This document shows, one piece after another, positions 24,718 through 34,700 of a stretch of 64,000 nt of DNA. A program made the translations under genes and the position numbers. The stretch covers positions 124,001-188,000 of the forward strand of contig NZ_QFKX01000001.1 in assembly GCF_003130585.1 (NCBI RefSeq), in the 5' to 3' direction. Origin of the DNA: Brachybacterium endophyticum. GTDB lineage: Bacteria > Actinomycetota > Actinomycetes > Actinomycetales > Dermabacteraceae. The notes under the pieces are model-generated. The model did not search any database, was not told the DNA's origin, and worked only from the letters and a program-made list of their open reading frames with translations. How positions within the stretch are numbered: position 1 is the stretch's first letter; the number at the start of each line of letters is the position of its first letter.

Positions 24718-26391
24718 ATGTACCAGCCGGTGCTCGACTCCCTGGGCGGCTCCCTGCTGCTCACGTCCCTGGTGGCGATGCTGCCCCTGGTCGTCCTGTT
24801 CGTCCTGATCGGCGCGGTGCGCCTGACCGCCTGGAAGGCGGGCCTGATCGCGCTCGCCCTCGCACTGATCGTGGCCGTCGCGGTCTACCGGATGCCCGTC
24901 GGTCAGGCGCTCCTGGCCGGCACCGAGGGTGCCGCGTTCGGGTTCTTCCCGATCCTGTGGGTCGTCATCAACGCGATCTGGGTCTACAACATGACCGTCG
25001 TGACCGGGCACTTCGACGTGCTCCGACGCTCCTTCGCGAAGGTCAGCAGCGACCGGCGCATCCAGGCCGTCATCATCGCCTTCTGCTTCGGCGCCCTGCT
25101 CGAGGCCCTCGCGGGCTTCGGCACCCCCGTCGCGATCACGAGTGTCATGCTGCTGGCGATCGGCATCAAGCCCCTCAAGGCGGCCGTGGTCGCGCTGGTC
25201 GCGAACACCGCCCCGGTCGCCTTCGGCGCCCTCGCCGTTCCGATCACCACGCTCGCCAAGGTCAGCGGCCAGGACGAGCACCTGCTCTCCTCCATGGTCG
25301 GCCGCCAGACCCCGCTGCTCGCCGTCATCGTGCCGGTGATCCTGGTGCTGATCCTGGACGGGAAGAAGGGGGTCCTGCAGACCCTCCCCGCCACCCTCAC
25401 CTGCGGCATCGTGTTCTCGCTCGCCCAGTTCGTCACCTCGAACTTCATCTCGGCCCAGCTCACGGACATCGTCGCGGCGCTCGTCGCCGCCCTCGCCGTG
25501 GTCCTCCTGCTGCGCGTGTGGCAGCCGCGCCACGCGTACGTGCCGAGGCCCGACGCCGACGACGAGGCCGGGACGTCGCAGGTCTCCGAGAGCGGCGTGC
25601 GGACCCCCGAGGAGATGGCCGAGGCCGACCGCACCGCCCACGACACCACCGGCGACGTGGTCCGCGCCTACGCGCCCTACGGGATCATCGTGGCGCTGTT
25701 CGTGATCACCCAGCTGCCCGGCATCAAGGACCTGATCGCGCATGAGGCGCTGAACCCCTCGTTCCAGTGGCCCGGCCTCCACCTCCTGGACGCCGCCGGC
25801 GAGCCCTCCACCATCCCGACGTTCAAGCTGGACGTACCCGCTTCGGCCGGGACCTGGCTGGTGATCGCGGGTCTGATCTCGATCCCGGTCATCGGCATCT
25901 CGCCCCGCCGCGCGTGGAAGGCCTACACCGGCACCTACGTGCAGCTCGCCGCGGCGATCGTCACCGTGATGGCGGTGCTCTCCCTCGCGTACGTCATGAA
26001 TGCCTCCGGGCAGACCTCGACCCTGGGCACCTGGCTGGCGGCCTCCGGCGGCCTGTTCGCCCTGCTCTCGCCGATCCTGGGCTGGATCGGCGTGGCCGTC
26101 ACCGGCTCCGACACGTCGGCGAACTCGCTGTTCGGGGCCCTGCAGACCTCCGCCGGTCAGCAGGCCGGCATCGAACCGCTGCTGACGGCGTCGGCGAACT
26201 CCTCCGGCGGCGTGCTCGGCAAGATGATCTCCCCGCAGAACCTCGCGATCGCTGCGGCGGCCGTCGGGCTGGCGGGCAAGGAGGGCGAGATCCTGCGGCG
26301 CGTGCTGCCCTGGTCGATCATCTTCCTGGTGCTCATGTGCCTGATCGTGTTCCTGCAGTCCACGCCGGTGCTGGGGTGGATGATCCCCTGA
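24718..26391 (+). CDS. lldP: L-lactate permease
   Basis: A 557-residue LctP-family permease with about 13 membrane segments. Family hallmarks are A-F-G-F-F-P-I-L-W-V near the N-terminus, E-A-L-A-G-F-G-T-P-V-A-I-T, A-N-T-A-P-V-A-F-G-A and, near the C-terminus, G-S-D-T-S-A-N-S-L-F-G and S-S-G-G-V-L-G-K-M-I-S-P-Q-N. It imports lactate (and often glycolate) with protons. An acidic cytoplasmic loop lies around 280-315. Regulated by the divergent LldR-like repressor through the operator at 24582. No lactate dehydrogenase gene (lldD or lutABC) is beside it. A strong hairpin follows after 12 nt. Confidence 0.92.
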   Translation: MYQPVLDSLGGSLLLTSLVAMLPLVVLFVLIGAVRLTAWKAGLIALALALIVAVAVYRMPVGQALLAGTEGAAFGFFPILWVVINAIWVYNMTVVTGHFDVLRRSFAKVSSDRRIQAVIIAFCFGALLEALAGFGTPVAITSVMLLAIGIKPLKAAVVALVANTAPVAFGALAVPITTLAKVSGQDEHLLSSMVGRQTPLLAVIVPVILVLILDGKKGVLQTLPATLTCGIVFSLAQFVTSNFISAQLTDIVAALVAALAVVLLLRVWQPRHAYVPRPDADDEAGTSQVSESGVRTPEEMAEADRTAHDTTGDVVRAYAPYGIIVALFVITQLPGIKDLIAHEALNPSFQWPGLHLLDAAGEPSTIPTFKLDVPASAGTWLVIAGLISIPVIGISPRRAWKAYTGTYVQLAAAIVTVMAVLSLAYVMNASGQTSTLGTWLAASGGLFALLSPILGWIGVAVTGSDTSANSLFGALQTSAGQQAGIEPLLTASANSSGGVLGKMISPQNLAIAAAAVGLAGKEGEILRRVLPWSIIFLVLMCLIVFLQSTPVLGWMIP

Positions 26392-26403
26392 GGCCGTGCC
26401 GGA

Positions 26404-26433
26404 GCGCCTCGGGGACCAAGATCCCCGAGGCGC
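26404..26433. terminator. Bidirectional terminator between lldP and lipoprotein gene
   Basis: Perfect 12-bp stem (26404-26415 GCGCCTCGGGGA with 26422-26433) and 6-nt loop CCAAGA. It serves the convergent stops at 26391 and 26470. Confidence 0.88.
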
Positions 26434-26469
26434 CGCACACCGGCCCGAAGGCGGTCAGGCGGGATCGGG

Positions 26470-27306
26470 TCAGTCCTTGCCCGCGAACACCGCATCCATG
26501 ACGGGGACGGTCTCGGGCTTTCCCTTGTGGACGGAGCGCTGCACGGTCCAGCCCTCGTCGCTGCGGTCGAAGGTCTCCTCGATGAGGTCGTCGGTCAGCA
26601 GCTCGGAGCCGTCGGTGCACCGGTACCAGCTGTACTTGCCGTGCCAGTGCTCCTCCTGGTCGTGGGAGACCGTTGCGCAGGTGACCCCGTCGACGCTGCC
26701 GTCGTCCAGAGCGACGAACAGCGGCAGCAGGTCGCCGTCCCCCGGATCCACGTCGCCCTGCTCCGCCGCGGTCGGGGAGTCGAAGCGCACGGCCTTGTGG
26801 TCGAGAGGATCCGTGATGCACAGGACCTCGGTGCCTTCGGTGAGATCGCAGGCCTCGACGCCGGCGGCCGTCGGCCCGCACATGAACATGTCCGGGTCCG
26901 AGGCGTACGGGGAACGGGTCTTCCCGCCCATCTCGCACAGGTCCTCGTCCAGGTTCTCGATGCTCCAGGTCTCATCGGGCCACAGGTTGGAGAGCGCCGT
27001 GTCCCCCTGGTCCGGCGGACCGGGATCGGGATCCACGCCCTTCTCGCCGGCACTGCTCTTCGACTCGTCCGAGGGGCCGGAGCCGTCCGAGGGGCCGGAC
27101 CCGTCCGAGCCCTTGGTGTCCTTGCCGTCCTCGGCGTCGTCACTGCTCTCGTCCGGCTGGCTGTCGACGACCTGCTCGGCGGCCTTCTCGCCCTCGGCCG
27201 CCGACTCGGCCGCCGACGGTGGATCCCCCTCGGAGCCCGCTCCGCACGCGGCCAGGCCGAGCACGAACACGGATGAAGCGGCGAAAAATCGCAGGTTGCG
27301 GTGCAT
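26470..27306 (-). CDS. Cys-containing lipoprotein, unknown function
   Basis: A 278-residue lipoprotein. The signal peptide ends in L-G-L-A-A-C (Cys21). About 75 residues of Ser/Asp/Glu/Lys/Gly-rich linker follow, with the repeat G-S-G-P-S-D, then a C-terminal domain of about 180 residues with cysteines (E-D-L-C-E-M-G, M-C-G-P, E-A-C-D-L, L-C-I-T, V-T-C-A, Y-R-C-T) likely in disulfides. No family recognised. It has the same acidic-linker design as the DUF4232 lipoprotein at 6670. Probably anchored in the outer face of the membrane with a wall-spanning stalk. Confidence 0.75.
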   Translation of the reverse strand: MHRNLRFFAASSVFVLGLAACGAGSEGDPPSAAESAAEGEKAAEQVVDSQPDESSDDAEDGKDTKGSDGSGPSDGSGPSDESKSSAGEKGVDPDPGPPDQGDTALSNLWPDETWSIENLDEDLCEMGGKTRSPYASDPDMFMCGPTAAGVEACDLTEGTEVLCITDPLDHKAVRFDSPTAAEQGDVDPGDGDLLPLFVALDDGSVDGVTCATVSHDQEEHWHGKYSWYRCTDGSELLTDDLIEETFDRSDEGWTVQRSVHKGKPETVPVMDAVFAGKD

Positions 27307-27482
27307 GGAGTTCCCCCTCCGTCATGCAGTGCCGGCGCCGATGCCGACGCTGTCCGCGGCCGCGCAGTGCACCGCTGGTGCGGCGCGCTCCCCACGGCGG
27401 CCTGCTGCCATCACACACGGGTCGGCTGCTCGACGCAACCGATCCGGACGATGCGGCAGTCAGTGGGGCGAGGGGGAGCCAC

Positions 27483-29057
27483 TCAGATGTCGCGGAACGT
27501 CTCGATCCGCGCACCTAGGGCGTTCAGGCGCTGGGCCAGGTCCTCGTAGCCGCGGTTGATGACGTAGACGTTGCGCAGCACCGAGGTGCCCTTCGCCGCG
27601 AGCATCGCCAGCAGGATCACCACGGCAGGGCGCAGCGCCGGCGGGCAGACCAGCTCGGCGCCGCTCCAGTGCGTCGGCCCGTCGATGAGCACGCGGTGGG
27701 GGTCCATCAGCTGCACGCGCGCGCCCAGCTTGTTGAGGTCGGTCAGGTAGATCGCCCGGTTCTCGTACACCCAGTCGTGCAGCTGGGTGCGTCCCTCGGC
27801 CGTCGCCGCGATGACCGCGAAGAACGGCAGGTTGTCGATGTTCAGCCCCGGGAAGGGCATGGGGTGGATCTTGTCGATCGGAGCCCGCAGCTGCGAGACG
27901 TGCGTGGTGATGTCCACCAGGCGGGTCTTGTCGTTGGCCGCGAGGTACTCCTCGGAGAGGTCGTAGGTGAACCCCATGTCCTCCAGGACCGCGAGCTCGA
28001 TCTCCATGAACTCGATCGGCACGCGCCGCACGGTGATCGAGGACTTGGTGACGATGGCGGCGGCGATCAGGCTCATCGCCTCGATCGGGTCCTCGCTGGG
28101 GGCGTAGTCGACGTCGGCGCGGATGTCCGCGACGCCGTGCACGCGCAGGGTCGTGGTGCCGATACCCTCGATCCGCACGCCCAGCTTCTCGAGGAAGAAG
28201 CACAGGTCCTGGACCATGTAGTTCGGGCTGGCGTTGCGGATGATCGTCTCGCCCTCGTACTGGGCGGCGGCCATCAGGGCGTTCTCGGTGACGGTGTCAC
28301 CGCGCTCGGTGAGCACGATCGGCTTGCGCGGTCCGGAGCCGGGCGTCGCGGTGGCCTGGTAGTGGCCCTCGGTCGCGACCACCTCGAGACCGAAGGGACG
28401 CAGCGCGGTCATGTGGGGCTCGACGGTGCGGGTGCCCAGGTCGCAGCCGCCCGCGTAGGGCAGCTGGAAGTCCGCCGAGCGGTGCATGAGCGGGCCCAGG
28501 AACATGATGATGCTGCGCGTGCGGCGGGCCGCGCCGGCGTCGATGGAGGCGAGATCGAGCTGCTCGGGCACGACGATCTCGAGGTCGTTGTTCTCGTTCA
28601 GCCAGCGGGTGCGCACACCGATGGAGGTGAGCACCTCGAGCAGGCGGTTGACCTCCTCGATGCGGGCGACCCGGCGCAGCACGGTGGTGCCGCGGTTCAG
28701 CAGCGAGGCGCACAGCAGGGCGACGCCGGCGTTCTTCGAGGTCTTCACGTCGATCGCGCCGCTCAGGGTGGTGCCGCCCTGGACCCGCAGGTGTGAGGGG
28801 CCGGCCGTGCCGATGCCGACGATCCCCGAATCCAGTGCGGAGCCGATCTTGGCGAGGGTGTCCAGCGTCAGGTTCTGCTGGCCCTTCTCGATCCGGTTCA
28901 CTGCGCTCTGGCTGGTGGAGAGCTCCGTGGCGAGCTGGGACTGGGTGAGTCCGGAGTGCAGGCGGGCGTCGCGGATGAGCGTTCCGATCTGCTCGCGGTA
29001 GGCCTGGTCGCCTCCAGCGCGGCGCTCGTCCTCGATCATCTGTTCCGTGGTCGACAT
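27483..29057 (-). CDS. XRE-type HTH fused to UDP-GlcNAc 1-carboxyvinyltransferase (MurA)
   Basis: A 524-residue fusion. Residues 21-73 form an XRE helix-turn-helix (L-T-Q-S-Q-L-A-T-E-L-S-T-S-Q-S-A-V-N-R-I-E in pieces). Residues 85-524 are an EPSP-synthase/MurA fold with catalytic K-N (Lys108, Asn109) and loop cysteine G-G-C-D-L-G-T-R (Cys205). MurA transfers enolpyruvate from PEP to UDP-GlcNAc, the first step of peptidoglycan synthesis. Keeping lysine and cysteine suggests activity and fosfomycin sensitivity. The DNA-binding head and the palindrome 12 bp upstream of the start suggest a self-regulating second MurA. A canonical murA is expected elsewhere. Similar HTH-MurA proteins exist in other actinobacteria. 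Confidence 0.88.
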   Translation of the reverse strand: MSTTEQMIEDERRAGGDQAYREQIGTLIRDARLHSGLTQSQLATELSTSQSAVNRIEKGQQNLTLDTLAKIGSALDSGIVGIGTAGPSHLRVQGGTTLSGAIDVKTSKNAGVALLCASLLNRGTTVLRRVARIEEVNRLLEVLTSIGVRTRWLNENNDLEIVVPEQLDLASIDAGAARRTRSIIMFLGPLMHRSADFQLPYAGGCDLGTRTVEPHMTALRPFGLEVVATEGHYQATATPGSGPRKPIVLTERGDTVTENALMAAAQYEGETIIRNASPNYMVQDLCFFLEKLGVRIEGIGTTTLRVHGVADIRADVDYAPSEDPIEAMSLIAAAIVTKSSITVRRVPIEFMEIELAVLEDMGFTYDLSEEYLAANDKTRLVDITTHVSQLRAPIDKIHPMPFPGLNIDNLPFFAVIAATAEGRTQLHDWVYENRAIYLTDLNKLGARVQLMDPHRVLIDGPTHWSGAELVCPPALRPAVVILLAMLAAKGTSVLRNVYVINRGYEDLAQRLNALGARIETFRDI

Positions 29058-29068
29058 GTCTCGGAGCG

Positions 29069-29086
29069 TATCTCATCTATGAGATA
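29069..29086. promoter_or_regulatory. Operator TATCTCAT-CT-ATGAGATA
   Basis: 8-bp perfect arms with a 2-nt centre, 12 bp upstream of the HTH-MurA start codon. AT-rich against a GC-rich background and overlapping the likely -10 region. Best candidate binding site for the XRE domain of the protein it precedes. Confidence 0.7.
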
Positions 29087-29160
29087 TGGCCAGGTTACGT
29101 GACCCAGGTGACGGTGTGTCGGAGGCGTCGCCCCCGTGATGCCCCGATGTCGAGCAGGCC

Positions 29161-30723
29161 TCAGGCCTCCGGCGGCGGGGGAGGGGTCGGCGCACCGGCG
29201 GGCGGTGCGATCCGCGGGTACCGGCCCGCGGTGCCCGTTGCCGCGGCGACGGGCTCGCTCGCGTCCCCGCCCTCGACGCCCGTCACGCTCGCACGCGCCG
29301 GGGCCGGGTCCCAGCCGCCGTCCACGACGCGCTTCTGCACGAGGATCGCGGCGCCCAGGATCACCAGGCCGATCACCGCCAGCAGCACCGATCCCAGCAG
29401 CACGCCGGGACGGGCGCCGTAGCCGATCAGGATGCCGAACCAGCCGAAATCGGTGTCGCCGAAGGTGGTGTTCGCCGAGCCGAAGGTGCCGAGCACCTTG
29501 AGCAGCAGGGCGGGCAGGAAGGTCACCAGCAGGCCGTTGACGAAGGCGCCCGCGATCGCGCCGCGGCGCCCGCCGGTCGCGTTGCCGTAGACGCCGGCGG
29601 CGCCGCCGGTGAAGAAGTGGGGGACGAGGCCCGGCAGGATCAGCGCGAGCCCGAACAGCGGCCCGAACACGGTGCCCAGCAGCAGCAGGCCCACCAGGCC
29701 GCCCACGAAGCTGGAGAGGAAGCCGATGAGCACGGCGTTCTGGGCGTAGGGGAAGACGATCGGGGCGTCCAGCGCCGGCACCGCGCCGGGGACGACCTTC
29801 GCGGCGATGCCCTGGAAGGCGGGAACGAGCTCGCCGAGGATCGTGCGCACGCCGAACAGGATCACCGCGACGGCGATGCCGAACTGCAGGCCCTGGGTCA
29901 CCGACTGCATGAGGTAGTTGCCCACGTTCGTCGCACCGCCGTCGAAGGCGGTGAAGGCGGTCTCCTGCCCGGCACGGACCAGGTAGATCACCGCGACGAC
30001 CACGTACATCAGCACCATCGACAGGGCGGTCGCGACCATCGAGTCGCGCAGGAAGCGCAGGGACTCGGGCACCGCGATGTCCTCGGTCGAGCGGCTCTTC
30101 CCCTTGGGGTCCACGAGCCGGCCGACGGCACCTGCGGCGATGTACCCGGCACTGCCGAAGTGGCCGATCGCGATCGACTCGTCACCGGAGATGCGTCGCG
30201 TCCAGGGCTGGGCGAGCGCGGGCATGGAGACCATCAGCACGCCCAGCAGGGCGGCGCCCAGGGTCACCACCACCGGCGCGGGCATGCCCGCCGAGGCCAT
30301 CACGATCGTGATCAGGGTGGCCATGAACAGCAGGTGGTGGCCTGTGAGGAACACGTAGCGCAGCGGTGTGAAGCGCGCCAGCAGGATCGCGACCACGAAG
30401 CCCAGGATCATCAGCCACGACACCTGGGCGCCGAACTTCTCCTGGGCGATCCCGGCGATCGCCTCGTTCGTGGGCACCACGCCCTGCGCGCCGAGCGCGC
30501 CCTGGATCATGGTGCCGAGCGGGGTGAGGGAGACGGTCACGAGGGTGGCACCGGCACCGATCAGCAGGAAGCCGAGGATCGCCTTGATGGCGCCGCCGGC
30601 GATCTGCCCGACACTCTTGCGCAGGGCGATCAGGCCGATGGCGGTGATGATGCCGATGAGGAACGCGGGCACGCTCAGGATCTCGTTGACGAGGAACTGG
30701 GCGATCGCGAGCAGGACGTTCAT
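29161..30723 (-). CDS. PTS ascorbate-type transporter subunit IIC (UlaA/SgaT family)
   Basis: A 520-residue membrane protein of the SgaT/UlaA family with about 11 TM segments. R-K-S-V-G-Q-I-A-G-G-A-I-K and G-F-L-L-I-G-A-G occur at the N-terminus, and F-F-T-G-G-A-A-G-V-Y-G-N-A-T-G-G-R-R-G-A in parts in the second half. The C-terminal 50 residues are Pro/Ala-rich and cytoplasmic. It is the sugar-translocating unit. It lies 36 bp downstream of the fused IIA-IIB gene, an evident operon. UlaA homologues move L-ascorbate in E. coli; no UlaG/UlaD-type catabolic genes are here, so the substrate could differ. Confidence 0.87.
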   Translation of the reverse strand: MNVLLAIAQFLVNEILSVPAFLIGIITAIGLIALRKSVGQIAGGAIKAILGFLLIGAGATLVTVSLTPLGTMIQGALGAQGVVPTNEAIAGIAQEKFGAQVSWLMILGFVVAILLARFTPLRYVFLTGHHLLFMATLITIVMASAGMPAPVVVTLGAALLGVLMVSMPALAQPWTRRISGDESIAIGHFGSAGYIAAGAVGRLVDPKGKSRSTEDIAVPESLRFLRDSMVATALSMVLMYVVVAVIYLVRAGQETAFTAFDGGATNVGNYLMQSVTQGLQFGIAVAVILFGVRTILGELVPAFQGIAAKVVPGAVPALDAPIVFPYAQNAVLIGFLSSFVGGLVGLLLLGTVFGPLFGLALILPGLVPHFFTGGAAGVYGNATGGRRGAIAGAFVNGLLVTFLPALLLKVLGTFGSANTTFGDTDFGWFGILIGYGARPGVLLGSVLLAVIGLVILGAAILVQKRVVDGGWDPAPARASVTGVEGGDASEPVAAATGTAGRYPRIAPPAGAPTPPPPPEA

Positions 30724-30759
30724 GACGGTCTCCGTGCGTGGGTGGTGGGGAAGGGCAGG

Positions 30760-31650
30760 TCAGACCGCGTAGAGCCGACGCAGCGCGGCGTCGATCTCGG
30801 TCTGCGAGGTGAAGTTCTCGATCACCTCGACGGGCACGCCCACGTCGCCGAGGGTCTGCGCGATCGCGCCCGAGGTGAGCAGGACGTCGGCTTCCTTCGC
30901 GCGGCCCTTCGCGGAGATCGTGTCGGTCGCCTCGACCGAGAGGTAGGGCGACCACCCCCAGCGATCCAGGACCTGCTCGGCGGTGTTCTTCAGGAACAGG
31001 CTCGTGCCCAGCCCGTTCCCGCACACGGTGAGGATCAGGTTCTTCGACGGGACCGCGTCGCCGGTGTCGGCGGGTTCGGCAGCGGCCGCAGCGGCCGAGG
31101 CAGCGGCTGCCCCTCCGGCCGACGCAGTGGGAGGCCCGGAGGTCGTCGGCGCGGTTTCCGGTCCGCTCGACGCCCCGTCCCCGGGATGCGTCCCGCCGAG
31201 CGCCGCGAGCACCTCGTCGGCCGAGGCGGCGGTGTCCAGGGCGGAGCGGCGGTCCGGATCCGCGAGGGCGCCGGCGAGGGCGGCGAGGGCCTGCTGGTGG
31301 GCGGAGTCGTCGGCGGCGGCGAGGCCCATCACGATGCTCACCGGGTCGTTGGACTCGTGGCCGAAGGCGACGGGACGGGCGAGGCGCACGAAGGACATGC
31401 CGGTGCGCTGCACCGAGGCGTCAGGCCGGGCGTGGGCCAGCGCGAACCCCGGGGTGATCACGATGTACGGGCCGTGCTCGTCGACGGTGCCGATCATCGC
31501 GTCGGTGTAGCTCGCGCCCGCGATGCCGGTCTCCGCGAGCAGGGCGCCCGCCGCGCGGATCGCCGCGCGCCAGTCCTCGGCGTCGACCTCGAGGGCGATT
31601 GCATCGGCGGGAAGCAGGTCGGAGACGGCCGACGGAGACGGCGAGGACAT
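30760..31650 (-). CDS. PTS IIA-IIB fusion, mannitol/ascorbate type
   Basis: A 296-residue cytoplasmic phosphotransfer protein. The IIA domain (about 12-150) has phospho-His73 in A-L-A-H-A-R-P-D. An Ala/Ser/Gly/Pro-rich linker spans about 152-200. The IIB domain (about 203-296) has phospho-Cys210 in L-T-V-C-G-N-G-L-G-T-S, the lactose/ascorbate IIB loop. In E. coli Ula the IIA and IIB are separate proteins. The start at 31650 follows GGAGG; the frame is open further upstream but Arg-rich. It relays phosphate from HPr to the substrate carried by the IIC downstream. It is 125 bp after the GH20 gene on the same strand. Confidence 0.88.
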   Translation of the reverse strand: MSSPSPSAVSDLLPADAIALEVDAEDWRAAIRAAGALLAETGIAGASYTDAMIGTVDEHGPYIVITPGFALAHARPDASVQRTGMSFVRLARPVAFGHESNDPVSIVMGLAAADDSAHQQALAALAGALADPDRRSALDTAASADEVLAALGGTHPGDGASSGPETAPTTSGPPTASAGGAAAASAAAAAAEPADTGDAVPSKNLILTVCGNGLGTSLFLKNTAEQVLDRWGWSPYLSVEATDTISAKGRAKEADVLLTSGAIAQTLGDVGVPVEVIENFTSQTEIDAALRRLYAV

Positions 31651-31775
31651 GAGGACCTCCGGGGAGCGGGGCAGACGAGTCCGGGCGAAGGCGGCGGATC
31701 GAGGTCGCGGTGGGACCCGGGAGCGAGGGTACGCGTGCGCGCTCCCGCCGGTCGAGGTCGACCCGCCCGCTCGCC

Positions 31776-34700
31776 TCACCGCGTCCGGGCCACCAGCTCC
31801 CCGATCGCGAGCGTGCCCGCGTCACCGCGCAGTCCGGCCGCGACCCGGTAGTCCGCCCGCACGGTCTCGTCGGTCATGTCCACCGGCGCGTTGAGAACGC
31901 CGGCGTGGACGCGACTCCAGATGCCCTGGTGCTGGACGGCCGCGGCCATCCAGGTGCCGCTCACGGTCATCGCCAGGCGATCGCCCGCATCGAGCACGAC
32001 CGGCACCGAGCCGCCGGCCCCGTCGGACATGAGCTCGCCGTCGGCGACGACCTCGAAGCCGATCCGCTGCTCGGCCGCGTCGTACCGCAGCAGCGCGTAG
32101 GTCTTCTCGTCGCGCGCGACACCGACCAGGAGCGAGTTCTCCTCCGCCGCCTCGTCCAGCAGCTCGTCGACCTCGACCTCGATGCTCATCTCCCCGGCAT
32201 CCAGCATCTGGTCCCAGGTGAGCAGGGTGAAGAAGGCGCTGTCGCCGCTGACGGCGAGACGACCCCCGCCGACCTGCGGCTCGGGTGCGGGCTTCGATCC
32301 GTCGGGCGTCAGCACCGTGATGCGGCTGCTGGTGTCCTTCGCGAAGGAGTCGCTGAGCTGCGTGCTCTTCAGGGCGCTCGGCAGCAGGTCGTCGGACGGC
32401 GTGCTGATCGTGCCGATCACGAAGTCCCGTCCCCAGTCACCGATCTTCCCCCACTGGGTGCCCGTCTGCAGGTCGCCGTAGGAGGTCGCCGTGACGTAGG
32501 CGGGCCGGCCGGGGGAGTCCCAGGTGATCGGGGCGCGGCCGACGGTCGACTCGGCGAGCTCCGCGGTCTCCCACGTCGAGCCCGACAGGGCGGCGACCCG
32601 CAGGGTGCAGCGACCGGTGCGCACCAGCAGGCGCACGCCGCCGTCCTTCGCGAACCCCAGGGTCGGATCCCCGATCGCGTCGGTGGTCGCCGTCGTCGGC
32701 TCGGCCGCTCCGTCGGTGACGTCCGCGTGCATCAGCGATCCGTCCCGGGTGCGCCAGGCGGCATGCACCCGGCCGTCGGGGCCGACGCCGCCCGCGGGCT
32801 CACCGGCAGCCCCGGTGCCGAGCTGCTCCCAGGCCAGAGCGTCCCCGTCGGGCGTGCCGAGCTGCATCCCGCCGTCGGCGTCGATCGCGAGCACCCGCAG
32901 CTGGTCCTCGTGGGCGAGCAGGAGCGGGTCGCTCGCGAACACCGGGCCGTCGACCGTGGTGGCTTCCCACGACGTCCCGGCGCCGCGCACCAGCACCATG
33001 CCGGCCGCCGGGTCGTCGGTCGAGCCCGCGGGGCGCGCGAGGACGACGGTGCGCTCGCCGTCGGAGGCGGCCGAGGGGGTTCCCGCGACGTTCTCCGCGA
33101 TCGTCTCGGCGCGCTCGTCGCCGATCGTGATCGCGTGCAGGTCACTGCCCTCGCGCGTGAGAGCGACCCGTCCGCTGAGGGCGATGGCGTCGGCCTTCAG
33201 GGCAGGGCGGGAGAGGTCGAGGCGGCCGTCGGCCGGTGCCTTCTCGAGGCCCAGCAGCAGGTCGCCCGCGGTCGTGCGGGAGGCGAGCACGAGCGCGTCC
33301 TCGTCGTCGGTCGCCAGCAGCGGGGAGCCGTCGGCGTCCTCGGCGAGGACCGTGACGTCGTAGCGTGTGAGCCCCGGGACGATCTGGCGAGCCAGTCGCA
33401 GGTTCCCGGAGGCGTCGACGGCGGCGGTGACGAGGCGCCCCTCGGCGTCGTGCGCGATCGCCGGATCGGCCTGGATCGTGTTCTCCGTCAGGGCGGTCAG
33501 CCCGGGCGCCTCGCCGACGCTCTCGCGCACGCCGGCGAAGCCGCTCCAGCTCTCTGCCGGCTTCGGGGAGCCCCAGAGCACCTGGGAGAGGGCCTGCATC
33601 GGGGGCACGATGTTGCTGAGCACCTCGAGGTCGGACTCCATCGGGGTGTTGATCCAGGCCAGCCACACCGCGATCCGTGCCCCGCGCACGGCGCTCGGGT
33701 CCACCGCGTCGTCGAGGGCGATGTGGTTCGGGTCGAACGTCTCGTAGATGTCGCGCGGGTCGAGGTTCCGCTTCGACTGGTCGTAGTACATGAAGTCGAC
33801 GTGGCTGTTGATCAGGGTGTTCCCACGCTCCGCGATCTGCGGGCCGGAGAGCAGGCCGGGCAGGTCGGGATGCTGGATCCAGTACTCGACGGTCACGTCG
33901 GCATCCAGGGTGACGACGCTCGAGGCGCGGATCATGTCGTTCCATACCAGCATCTTCTTGCCGTGCTTCTTCACCCGCGCGTTCGCCTGGTTCTGGAAGT
34001 CGGCGAACAGGTCCGCGAAGGTCGCGTCCGCCCCGAAGCGCTCCTTGGCGTACTCGTCGAGCTGCGGATGGTCCGCGCCCGTGCCGGGCCAGCCCGGGAA
34101 CTCGTCGGAGCCCAGGTGCCACTCGGGGGCGGAGAACTCCTCGAGGTGCTCCTCCATCCGGTCCAGCGCCCAGTCCACGGCTCTCGCATTGGTGAGGTCC
34201 AGGGCCACCGGGTTCTTCGCGCCGTCGGCGTTGACCAGCTGGAACTCGGGATGGGCGGGCAGGATCTGTGCCATGTGCCCGGGCATGTTCAGCTGCGGCA
34301 CGAGCTCGATGAAGTAGCGCGCGGCGAGCTCGTCGATCTGCTTCCTCTCGTCGGCGTCCAGCCCCATGCCGTCGATGTAGAGGTTGGTCTGGTTGAGCTT
34401 GAGGTAGCTCATCTGCCGGAAGAGGTTCGTCCACCACGAGCGGGAGAAGTGGCGCGGGGTGTTGTCCACGAGCACGCCGCGCACCTCCTTGTCCGGCCAG
34501 TCCTCGGCGCTCCCGCGGGGGATCGAGGCGTGTTCGCCGTCCGCGGCCAGCAGCTGCAGCAGGGTGCGGGTGCCGTTGAAGACGCCGTGGGCCTCCGCCG
34601 CCTCGATGCTCACGCCCTCGGCGACGGTCAGGCCGTAGGCCTCGGGGCCGTGCTCGGACTCCGTGCCCCGGGACAGCAGGATCGCGCCGCTGACGGCGTC

